From: Heliocidaris erythrogramma
Lineage: Eukaryota > Echinodermata > Echinoidea > Camarodonta > Echinometridae
Reading direction: 5' to 3'
NCBI GenBank assembly: GCA_025617745.1
Contig: CM046856.1
Coordinates: 44,073,049 to 44,137,048, forward strand
Length of the DNA stretch: 64,000 nt
Of the stretch, positions 47,739 through 60,269 are shown in pieces (positions within the stretch are counted from its first letter, which is position 1; the number at the start of each line of letters is the position of its first letter). The position numbers and the translations under genes were made by a program. A model generated the notes under the pieces. The model had not been told where the DNA came from. It ran no database searches and saw nothing but the letters and a program-made list of their open reading frames with translations.

Positions 47739-48060
47739 TGTACAGTGTCAGTTAAATAAAGTAAAACAAAACTCTGTATTCAAGCCCTAGTATATCAAAA
47801 CCAAATAAGTTGCTGATTTATATCATGAATTAATAGTTGAAATGTCCTTTTTAAATAATTAACCCAAATGTGAACATGGATGACTGAGCACTGGCCATTT
47901 TTTTAAAACTGCATTTGGGTTGAATGGTGTTCAGCAGGAGTTATTTTCATTATATGAGACTGCATTCCATTTGGATGGAGACAATGCAACTGATCGTCAA
48001 CCTCGAGTGGACCTACTTGACCATCCATTTCATTCCATAAAGCGGTTTAATGAGTGATAT
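47739..48060. mobile_element. Related TIR element, copy 2, decayed
   Basis: Starts TGTACAGTGTCAGTTAAATA, followed by TATTCAAGCCCTAGTATATC, and shares CATGGATGACTGAGCACTGG with copy 1. The right end is not recognisable. Confidence 0.7.
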
Positions 48061-51000
48061 ATGAACATATTCTGAACAAGAAACCAAGCTGCATGAGTTG
48101 CGGAGAATACATTCTGTCAAACCAATAATCACATATACCAATCAAAACAATCTATTAAGAAGAGAAATAAGTTTATTCTGACCCAAATTTATCTATATAT
48201 TAAGATGAATATATAAAATGTAAAGAATGACATGTATGCTGACATCAATTACTACATCGCTGTACAATGATTGAACGTATATACAGCTTTGCATAGCATT
48301 AGATGATCATGGATGATATACAATATTGTCAATAACATTTGATTCTTGAATTTAAGGTTATAAGGCTATTTATAAGCACACACAATATTTAACTTTTTCA
48401 CCTACAAACATTTCTCAGATATCCACGACATTTGTGCTATGAGCAAATTTAAAGAGAAGTGTGGAGGAATTCATTATTTTTCATGATCATTCTGTGATCC
48501 GTTGTAAAATTAAAATAAGTTTGATACACATGTAACGGCTACAACTAATCAAAAATGTCTTAAAGTGGGAAGGTATACCATTTGAGATTCAGATACATGT
48601 ATCATGGATTTTACTATTTGAAGAGAAAAAATCCCCTGCACTAACTGCAAATTTTCAAGACCAACTTTACAATGCAACATCAGTGATTTTAGAAAAATGC
48701 CTTGAAGCATAGTATGAAATTACTCTTCTTATACAGGCCATTTCTTTTAGAAGCCATTTAAATTCCGGGAAATCTTTGCAGTCATACTTCAATGATCTGG
48801 TCAAATCAGCAATAAAGTCGTTAAGTTAATTCTCCCAAAATTGCACATAGGGTAGAGAAGTGTCAAGCTTTGCTACCTTGTACCATAGCACTTGAAATAT
48901 ATCTTATGTATTATGTTGCATAATGTGCATATATTTTCCACATCAAGACAATAAAATAGTAAACAACAGTTGATTTTTGTTATATAAATTAATACTTTAA
49001 AATAATATAGGCAACTACATGAAAATAGTAAAGGCAAATAATGCTGATACACCTCTATCATATAGTTCAAATCTTCATATATGTGTAAGTTTTATTAAGA
49101 CATAAAAAACAGCGATTCGTGCTAAACTGATGACTGGGATTTAGCTAATATTTGTGCGAATGGTTAACTTACTTACCTACATGATAAAATATACTGGGTT
49201 TTACCTACATGATGAAATATGCTGGGTTTACCTACATGCTAAAATATTTTTGGTTTCTTTACAGAACACAGAACTATCCTGAATATTTGACCACAACAAA
49301 ACAGTAAAGACTGACAAGGAAGATTTATACAAGTAAAAATACAAACATGACGACCAAACACCACACAAACCGTTCCATACAAATTGATAAAATGGTAAAT
49401 ATATGACAGCCAAGTTTTGAAAATCAAATTGAGGACTACTTAAACTATGTCATGTAACCAATTCATACTAGTATTCAGTATATAATGCTGAATCTTAGTA
49501 ACCTTCCTTTGTTTCTTTCTTGACAATAATGATTATGCGTAAAGAGATCTTGAAAGAGTACCTTTACTACCTTAGGGCACAGCAGAAATGCATTTTTAAA
49601 ATATCATTTAATCAAGAATTCAGTGTTGTAGCAAAATATTTGTAGCAAACTTTATTTCCCTTGAAAAAATATCAATACTGTCAATTTGTAACAATAATAA
49701 TAATATTGGATATTTATATAGCGCTCTCATCCACCATGCATGGTGCTCAAGGCGCTCCAATATTACCCCAGCTCTAGCTAGGCTACCGATTTCGGCACTC
49801 ACAGCATTCAAGGAATTCCTTCCTGTTATGTTTATATTCTAATGTGTCCAAAGAAAAAGAAGGAAAAGGGATTATTGTACACATTACCAATAAATCTGAA
49901 GAATATTTTACTGGTATACATGTATATGGGAGATAAATTATGAAACATACCACGTGACAGCTCAATTTTCATCTCATTATTAATAAAGGCTATCCAAGAC
50001 ACTATTTCCCATCCTTATTTCAACATAAACAGTATTTCGAAGATGTTTAAAATCAAGGATTTAAAGTAAAGTATGCACTTGTTTCTGTCTCAATGGCAAA
50101 TGGAGCTGATTGATATTTACATACATGTTTATACAAATGCAGCAAAATATGTTGAAGTTCTGATTAAGTGGCTGTTTTCTTCTGCTTTATTACAGAGTTG
50201 TTATCACTATTAAGTAATCCATATACATGTATATCCAGAAAATAAAATACAGTACCTCAACTGAATTACATGTACCAAAGCACACAAAAGCAAGAATATT
50301 AGTTTTATACTGTTATGTCAATCAAAAAATGTAAAATTCTTTGGACAATTATTTTCATTTCAATGAAATGTGATGAAAAAATATTACAAGTGCAATTTCT
50401 AAGTAAAACCTACAAATGAAAAAAATGAACAAAAAAAATCAAATACACGTCGGTTAAAAACAGTTATTTCCATATCATGCAAGTAAATCCAACCATGCAA
50501 TTACATGTAGCTGATAACAAATATGGAAGAAAACTTTTGGTAGACAGCAAAATATATTAAAGGAGTACCTATAACTACTAAAACATGGTAAATACAATTA
50601 TATGAAAACATTTTCCTACAAGCATCTAAATTGAATCTTAATTTTCTCTTCTCAAATCGTGGTTGACAAAATATTGAATAATTACTGTAGAAATGATGTT
50701 TTAGCTTGTTGGGAAACCCTATGAATTAATTAATTACAGAGTTTAATGCTTTACCTGCATCTAATTGTATGAAGCAGGAAAGTCAATAGAAGATGACAGA
50801 AGACTAAGAATACTATTGATTCTGTGACTGATCTTAAGACACTGCAATCTAAATACCGGTAATAGCTATAGAGCCCATGTTATATTCAAAATGATCACCG
50901 AGTCTATAAACTAGCATAAACTTAAATAATGTTCCTTTTTCTGGACATTATGCAAACCCTTGATACAAAAAATATAGAATATCGTTTCCTATACACAGTA

Positions 51001-51280
51001 TTTAAAGTGAATTAATATCATAAGTTTCCAATAATTTCCCTTACAGAGCACTTCAGAAAAATATCATCTCTGTTGACAGCCCTGTCACATTTTGTTCATA
51101 TAAAACAGGTATGAACAAGGAGTTATCACAATGACCATCCATAGAAAATCCATAAATCTTTTAGAATACATCAGTATAAACTTTCAATCTAGCCCCCAAT
51201 CTTTTACATCCATATTCTCTCAAGCTTTTAAATACCTCATGATCAATTAGGAAAGAAACTCAATAAGGACCACACTTTAT
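48061..51280. other. Intergenic A+T-rich DNA
   Basis: No exon with supported splice sites is seen. A repeat tail occurs at 49690-49825. Repeated TGAT(G)AAATAT.CTGGGTTTTACC words near 49180-49250 form a small local duplication. It may include the 3' UTR of NT5C3 at its right end. Confidence 0.5.
49690..49825. repeat. LINE/SINE 3' tail, TATTTATATAGCGCT type
   Basis: An AAT triplet run, then TATTTATATAGCGCTCTCAT and GCATTCAAGGAATTCCTT, similar to 12870-13045 and typical of CR1/L2-like 3' ends. Confidence 0.55.
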
Positions 51281-51742
51281 GAGTGGGAAGTACCTCACCA
51301 AGCAGTATGATAAATTGTTTCTCTAAGTTCATCGTGCAGCTGAGAATTTGGGTGGCGAAATAATCTCATCTGCACCACGTTTGTAAACTTAGAGTGTGGT
51401 TGTACGACACGTGTTCAGGCGACAAGTGGTCATCAGTCGATATACTTCACTGACCAAATTCTTAACTTCAACCCTGGATTGACACTAAACCTAATCCTGA
51501 CCCTAACAATAACCTAAAACCCAATTGCAACTTTAACCCTAACCCTATATCTTGCACAAATTAAGCCCCATTTGACAGCTGAGCATATATGTCAGAGCAT
51601 CCTTCAGCAAGCAGTGTGACAAACTGTTTCTCAAATTCTGTCATGAAGCTGAGGATTTAAGTAGAGGCAATAATCTCATCTGCAAGATGTAAAGTAAAGT
51701 TACTTTCTGTTGATAAAGGAGACTATCTTCCCTGCCTTCTGT

Positions 51743-52156
51743 GGACCGTGTTACACCAAAATAATCTAACCGAGACCTACCCGAGACCTACTTAAAGCAG
51801 GCTTCCAAAAAGCTAGCCCAAAAGCTATGCTGACTTGCCAATAGCTACCTGAGGCAGGTTTTCAGTGTGGCTTTCGACTTATAGCCACTGTAGTGCTCCC
51901 TATATGAGATAACCTTTCCACAAGTGCATGCAGCACCAATCATAGCTGTCTTGGGTAGGTTTGGGGTACTTGTACATACACCAAATCCAAACCTGTCTCA
52001 GGGTGCCCTGAAGGATCACATGAAAAGGTGGTCCAAGACAGATTTACTCAAAAGATTTCTTGGGTACCCTTCGTGCATTTACACCTAAATAAAAGAGTAC
52101 GAGACCTATCTTGGGGAACCCTAAGATATGTTTTGATTTTGGAGTAACACGGGGCC
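51743..52156. mobile_element. TIR element CCGTGTTAC.CCAAAA downstream of NT5C3
   Basis: GACCGTGTTACACCAAAAT at the left and the inverse of TTTTGGAGTAACACGGGGCC at the right. The interior has ACCGAGACCTACCCGAGACC repeats. It ends about 46 bp beyond the NT5C3 stop, so it probably contributes to the 3' UTR. Confidence 0.75.
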
Positions 52157-52202
52157 CATGTCTCATGAGATGGTCAGTAGGCAATGTCACAGATGAGTGT
52201 TC

Positions 52203-52304
52203 CTATAATACTTTCTGAAGGACAGCATTAGCTAAGTCCATTGTTTCATCTGATATTAGAACTATATCAAACTTCTCCTTGTATGACTCAAGGTTCTGAT
52301 CAAT
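52203..52304 (-). CDS. NT5C3A: NT5C3 terminal coding exon 7 (residues 293-325)
   Basis: IDQNLESYKEKFDIVLISDE then ANAVLQKVL and TAG, matching the human MDSYDIVLVQDESLEVANSILQKIL end. The acceptor is TTCTCCAG. Confidence 0.96.
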   Translation of the reverse strand: MDQNLESYKEKFDIVLISDETMDLANAVLQKVL

Positions 52305-55300
52305 CTGGAGAAGAAAAGGAGGCAAAAACAAGGAAGAATAATTAGTACATGTATAGAAAGTAAATTAAAAAGTCTACAATGCCAGATATAGAAGAAATTA
52401 CTATTCAAAAACACCCCTGCGAATATGGGACCTGACCATCTATTCGTAGAATAATCAAATAGAATTCAAAGTTAGTTTTTAGGTATGTCACTAAATATTA
52501 ATTGGCTTTAGGGCACCAAGTGCAACACTTCTGATCTGTAAAAAATATATTGAATTTTATCTGTTTTGTCCTCAAAATCAGTCTTGGGACTGATTTCATC
52601 CACAGAGGCGATAGGTCAGAATGATTTATTATTATTTCAAAATTATCGATTTTTCATTTAAAAAGTGTTACACTTGGTGCCCAATAATTGACCTCAACCA
52701 TTTTCTATTTCTCATAAAAATTTTAAGGAACCTATGACTGTAGGACTTCATTATCTTGTTCCTAGTGCTTCTTGACCAAAATATATACCTTGTACATTTA
52801 AAGGGAAGGTTGAGTTCTGGGAAAGGTGAAAGATAATGTGTGAGTTTGGAAGATTATAATAGTAGATATGTCCCCTGAAAAGGATTGCTCTTCAAATGCC
52901 CTCACATTAAAACGAAACAGCTGAAATGTTCAGGCCGAACATTTGTGTGTAGTCCCATATACACATTTGTGTGTGCAGTGCATGTGACTCTCAGCAGGAT
53001 GGGGTCGATTTCTAATCATTTTGGTAATTCCAAAATCTTACAGCATGCACCAATGCTTATTTGCTATATAATCAACCTTTCCCAATTGATTTGAGAGAGT
53101 TTCTTTCACAATTCATTCTCATGACCAGAACTCAACTTTATCTTCAACCCTGTTGATACTACTCACATGATCATTCAAGAAGCCAATGGTAAGAACAGTA
53201 GTTGCTTGTGACATGCCATCTGCCATTGTGAGATCACCAAGCGTATCTCCTAGAAGGACGACATTGGTTCTGTGCTTGTGACGCTCAAAGTACTCAGGAT
53301 GGTGGACAGCAACCTCATGCTTGTTGTAGGTGTGGATCAGTTCACCTTTGAACCCTACAAGGTTGTCCTGGAAATATATGTAATGAAATGGGGATATGGT
53401 AGTACTAACCCATTGGGTATGATTTGATTTCGGTATAACATGCATTTTCCATTGACTCAAGCCTGAGTTATCCAGGGGAGCGTTTCATGAAAGGAAGTTG
53501 TCAGATATTTTATCCGACAACTGTTATAAGCTACTTGCATCTGCTTGGCTGAGAGCAAATTTGTCGGATAAAATATCAGACAAGTCCTTTCATGAAACGC
53601 CCACCTGGGCTTAGTATTCAACCGGTTAAATAATGATAAAGCAGGGGAGCGTTTCATCAAGTGTTTTGTCAGTGATTTTTACCGACAACTGTTATAAGCT
53701 ACTGAAATCATTGCATCTGATTGGCTGAGAGCAAATTTTTCAGTAAAAATCACTGACAAAATGCTTCATGAAACACTCCCCAGTTCTTACAATAGTGCAT
53801 TTGAAAAAGGTGCTTATGAAAGGGTGAGAAAGAAGCATAACAAAAAGGAAAGCTGCAAAAATATGTCATTGAGTAGTACTGGCGGTCAACTCTTCGGTCT
53901 GTCGTACACAAAAATATCACCTATTTGCGGTTTTCTCCTAAGCGCCTTTTCCCTCGGGGCAGTACTCAAAATATATTTCTGATAGCATAATGTTATAGGT
54001 CCTCATAAAAGAAAAAAGATCCTATTAAAATACATTTTGAAAAAATGACATTTTAGTCATTTTGTGTGTTGGATGCCATTTCCCATGATCAGAAGCTATC
54101 CATTGCCTTCAATACAGAAATAAAATATCATTTTTTAAATCCAGAAAAGTGAGCTGACAACACGAAATTAATGATGATAGGACTATAAAATCTGTTATTT
54201 ACATTTTTCCATGGCAATGAGTTCCAGTTATGTATGAAATGTTGTGCGGTGTACTTTGTACCTAAACAAACTATTGCGAAAGAGTTTGGGAATTCCCACA
54301 GAACATGTGCAATCGATGAATAAACCAAAGAGACAATATAAAAAATGAGTAACAGATTGAATGCTTTTTTGGCAGGAGGAGGGCTTGACTCCCACTTGAA
54401 ATGAAAGATCCATGACTGATTCATTTCTCTTGAGCTGGCAAGTGTACTTTATTTTTATTGGGAATATCTCAAGGATGAAATCTTTTCCAAACTCATGATT
54501 CATAAATAAGCTAAACTATCCATGTTGATGAATCTCCCCAAATATACCAAAAAAAAATCAGAATTCCCATAGGAGAATAGAGTATTTTATGGAGAAAGCA
54601 GATTGTCCAGACAGACAGATAGCCTGACTAATATTGTCCTCTCGTAACTTTAAAAGAGAAATAAAGAAAACAAATTACTGATCTGCACTTACACCACCTA
54701 ACATTCTTTTAAATGGATTCTATGGACCTGGTGAAACCATCAAGGAAAACAAAAAGTGGTCCAGAGCATAAGCCCAAGAACAATTAACCCTTTCAGGACA
54801 GAAATTGTTTAAGGTCTACATTGATCACATTTTGTTCTTCAAATTGGCAACAATAATGCTTTTCTTTTTGTGCTACATGGTTCTAATAAGGTGTAATGTC
54901 TTTGAAAACAATATACATGGTTAGGGATTTTGTAGAAAAGTTGCTCAAATTGCCAATTGTGATAAAAAACAATGATTTTGAACCTCTCCATATGTTGCCA
55001 ATTTAAGGAAGTTTATTCTCGCTTTTAAAATTCCTGGCATCAAACGCAATATGGTCATGCAACAAAAATGGACACAATGCATGCATCTGGTATATCTTTT
55101 AAGGGCTCTGAATCGAAAATAAGGTCAATTGTCTATATGGATCCACAGAGAAAAGCACATTTCCACCAAACCAATGACCATGACCAAGTTCCAACACCAT
55201 GTTTTATCTTTAATACTGGGTGTGGTGCAGCGGAGGTGCTTCATTACTGAATAGAATGTTACATTTCTATTGTCTATCACATACCAGAAGCCACTACAGA

Positions 55301-58300
55301 GTGCATAGTACTTGAAGCCTTGAATAGGAAGTGAGTCTCTATTGTTCATAAACCCACTCTCAGCCCTTTGTTCTCTTGATACCCACTGGTAGATCAATGT
55401 GATCTGAATAATGTCATGAGGTAATCTCAGCTGGGATTAGGCACAGTTCGATGCTCGATAATGAACTTGCGTGTTTTGTGTATGTGCAAAGGGAGAATTT
55501 AGCTAGCATATGGGCAGCAAACTAAAAGAATGGGGCATTGATTGTAGTCTAATACTAGGATTTGATATTAACCTGTGATGTGTGTGTATGTGCAAGGGGA
55601 GAGTCTGGCAATGCATTTGGTACATTGGTATGAGAAAGGTTATGCAGAGGTTCATATATTATGCAGTTGAAAATAGCATGAGTAACAATTTTATTTTTAA
55701 ATAACAATTAAAATAAAAGAAAAAATTGGGGGGAGAGGGAGAAAAAAATTAGAAATAATGGATGAGAAATATATATACATGTAGAGATTCATAGTTATTT
55801 TTCCTGTTTCAGTAATTTTTCATAGTATAATAAATAAAAAATACTAACTTCCTTCTTGGTCTTTATGTACATATGCTATGGATGCATTTGATAACAATTA
55901 AATGTATCCATAATTCTGCATGACCAAGAGTATCATAATACCAGAATAACATTTGGATTTGTAATTTTGCTATTATCTAAACAAATGGAGACTGGAAATT
56001 ACCAAACAATATCAGATTTTTCTGACCATGCTGATTTCACTTACCTCTTCATCAAAGTCCATGAAATTTGAAACAACCTGCATATTAGGAAAAAACTGGG
56101 AGAGCTGGTTAATGGCCTCCGACAGAATATCCCCAATTCCTGCAGAGAATACAAGGCAAGGTACGTTGGCATCGTTCAGTCGACTGAAGAGCTGCGTGGT
56201 GCCGTCCCTTAGCGCCATGCCGGATTTGGAAATCATCTCCTTCAGGTTGGACCGTTTAAAGCCAGCGCTCACGAGCAGGTTGTGAGCACTCGTCCACCTA
56301 GAAAAAGAGAAGAAAGAGGAACGCGTTTAGGGGCTTTATTCTGAAAACTATATTATCTTTTATGTTAGTGAAAGGTATGTTAATTGTCACAACAAATAAC
56401 TGCATGGAATAAATAGTTTTTATTGGTGTTTGAGACAGCTTTAACTTGTCCTATTTAGGTTTGTTATGTTATGACTAATGACATACTTTCACAAGCATAA
56501 ATAATAACCCAGTTTCCAGATTACCACTCCCGGTTATTAAGATGTCATTCTCAGTAAACATCTGTAAATGACAAACAAGCCATTCAAAATAAATTTCTCT
56601 GTCATTCTTGGCAATAATAATGACATGTTTTTTATAGTACAGTTTCGCACAATTTATCCGCTAGGCTTGAAATGTTACCGTCATGTCAAATCTTACATTT
56701 TTAGCTCCATAACTTTTAACTGTTTGTGCAGTGCCAACCAGTTGTTCTGTAACATTTTTTTTTTTTTTAATGCTTACCAAAAGTAATATAGAAGAATTTT
56801 AAGTGTCCATCTTTTGGACCTACTGTAAGTACTGATTTATTACTTTGGCTTTACATGTAATTTGGGAAATATAATGTCAAGATGTAATGCATTTTCTCTT
56901 TCGATGGATTCAAAATCAAGGGTTGTAGCCAGAGTCCTTTCCAAATTACTTGCAAGACTTGTCCCTCTTACTACAAGACCTACAACTTCCCCATCAACAT
57001 CTACTGGGTACTAGGATTTGGTATTCAATCAACTATGAGCCACATCCAACTGTCTATTGACATCTGACAGTCTGTCCTAATCAACCCTCATTATATCATG
57101 TTTCCTTTATGTACTCTTCTGTGCCCTCCTATAAGATTTTAAACAAATAACTAATTCTCAAATAGTAAAAGCCTTACAAGGGCTTTTTCCTTTTAGTACC
57201 AGGAACAAATAGTATTTTTGTTGTGGTGTATCTTAAGTGTTGTTCCTACTTACCATTCTACCATGAGGTTATATTTCTCATCAATAGTAATATTATTGGC
57301 CATCTCAAGGGGATAGTATTTAGCTCGTAGCTTGTGTGCTTGATCTCTGTAGCTTTCGGGAAGGGCTTGGCAATCATCTAACACACCTGCATTCATAGCA
57401 ACACAAAGGTCAAACAGGAAATTAGTAAATTCCGGTTCAGATTGTCAAATCAAATTTTTTCTTGAATCCTCTTGTTCTCCAGATATGTGTAAGCTTGTGG
57501 GAAGAATGGGGGTGAACATTTTGAGTACTCTGATAAACAATATCAAACAAATTCCAGAGCATGTACAAAGGCCTTTATACTATGACATGAAATGTTAATT
57601 TGGACCATCCACACCCTCCACAGGGTTCCTACAGATATTTGACAACCAAATTCCATGACTTTACATGACCTATTATTTTTGCCTTTTTTCCATGACAAGA
57701 TAAGTACCATTTTGGTATGGGTTATGTTATTTCATGGTAGTGATTGCCATAGCCCACACCCAGGAGCAATTTCCATCACTTTCCGTGACCGTGGGAGATT
57801 TTCTTTTTTCATTTTCCATGACATTCCATGACTTTCCATGTTTGTCATGACTGTGGAAACCCTGCACCAAATACGTACAATCTGGTATTCATGACATTCA
57901 GGAGTACTGCTACTACAGGTATTAGAGAACTTTCATTATCTAATACATTGTTTGAATAAATAAAATCAATAAAAGAAAAACGATACATAAAATTTTCCTT
58001 GTTAAGTATAGGTGCCCCTTAAACAAAAATATTGTTGACCTTCACGTATGTTAGCGACTCTATTTTCCTGCTTGGGACCATTTTGAATGTTGTTGTTTAA
58101 TATCATTTGCGTTCAATAATTGATAAGAGGCAAGCCTTTACACTGCGGGTAATTGTGTGCGTGCTTCATCTTCATTTCCATATCAATGGGAAAATTATTC
58201 AAAATGTCCACGCGCAGGAAATGTCCATTCATTGTGTAGTGAGCGAACGTACGTGGGTTACTGTAGAAGTTTAAATGTGATGATCCAGCTGTTGTCAATT

Positions 58301-60205
58301 GTTACATAATAGTACATACCAGCAAGAATAATTAGTTCAGTCTGAGAGAGTCAGCCCCATTCACACATGATCTTAATTAGTAAACCGTTCAAATAACTAC
58401 TGTGGCAAAAATCAACATGTACAGGAAACGAATATCAAGTGGCACCGTTCACATGATGCGGTAAACCATGGCAGGGTTTGTACATGGCAATCCTCTACGT
58501 ACCCACTAATCTGTGAAAGTAAAATATACAATGTGAAGTGCATTATGTTTGTGTCATTATATTTTCCCCCAGCGGTTTAGCCGTGCAGGTTTCCCATGGC
58601 ACGAGAATGAGGCTTTATGGGACCAAATAATCGTACCTGTGCACAACAATGATCAATACACATACTCCATGATCTATAATGCATTATAAAATACAGACAT
58701 GTGAATCGCACTGTGCTAATCACATTCTATTTTCCTGCCGCTATTTTACAACATGGTGTACCAACTCAGGTCTGAATGGGCTCTTAATATGTGAGAACAA
58801 TGGTGGAAGCAGATGGACTCACCGTGGCACGTAGGTACCTTCCTGCCCTCTAACATGTACCTGGTTATCGTCCTGTCAAAGTCAGATACAACCTGAAACA
58901 ATGGAGGACAATGAGACATCGTCAATGTACAAAAGAACAATGAAGTAAACACATGCTATAAAAGTGCATAAGGAATGCCTAGCCTTTTATAAAGCTAAGG
59001 TCCAACCATATTCTAAACATTCTGGGTGGACCATGGATATAGCCAAAATAAGACTGAAACAATCTGATGGATGACACTGAGTCTCCTAATATGCCTCTGA
59101 CTATATTTATTTAATTTCAAGGCTCAAACTGCTCTTGAAATATTGTGATAACCGGTATAAAAAAACAATAATTACATGTTAATTGACCTCTTTGACATTT
59201 GACCTTTGACATAAAACTAACCCACAAGTGAAGTATGATCACTTTATCTCCTCATAGTCATGCATACAAAATTGTTGAGATATGGTGATAACAAATCTAT
59301 AATTTCATGCATACTGACCTATATGACCTCTGACCTACTAAACCCAAAATCTAATCACTTTGTCTCATCATGGTGACGGATACTAGTACCAATTTTGAAT
59401 TTCACAGCTAAAATAGTTCAATAATTGAGATATAGCGATGGCAAAACTAAAAACCATTAATGTCATGTATGACCTGTGACCTTTGACCAACTTAACTGGG
59501 CAAAGGCATAAAAATACATTTAAAACAGCCAAAACTAATGTCAGAAAAGTCAAAATACTTGTAAGGAAAAATAAAGAACATGTTACTGTTTGCTTCATTT
59601 TCCAAAATTACAGAAGAAAATGAGCAAATCTCTCCTCTTTGAAACAAAGCAAAACAAAACAAAACAAACTAAAATACAATTTTCCTTTTCAAGGCTGCCC
59701 ATAATCACTAGGGAGTACACATATATTAGACCAATTAGGTTCAGACTATATTTGAGCCTATATGACTAGACAACAGCATGTGTTAACCCTACATATAATT
59801 CTGAAGCTAAAAACCAAACTTAAAAACTTCACTTAAAGCAATGACATCACATCACCTTGAATTAAAGATACCAACATGTAAATGGATTGACCAACTTAAA
59901 GAATCCCTAAAACCCAAATAATCGAAAGTAAACTCTACCTGTAGCTTGTGGCGTCCATCTTTGATGAGTTGTGTGACAATCTCTTCTACTCTCTCTGGAT
60001 CCCGTATGTGAACATGTTTCTTCTGGAACTCTTGCATCTAAAGATGAAGGAGGAGAAGGACATAAAGTTAAGAAGATCAAAAATTGGGCATTTTATACAA
60101 GGTACAAGAATGTAGGCAGAGCCATAGCTACAGGTGCATGAGCTGTGGAATGGTGACGTCTATGCATTGGGGTAAATGCCTAATCAAAGGGGGGATACGA
60201 GAGAG

Positions 60206-60269
<64 letters not shown>

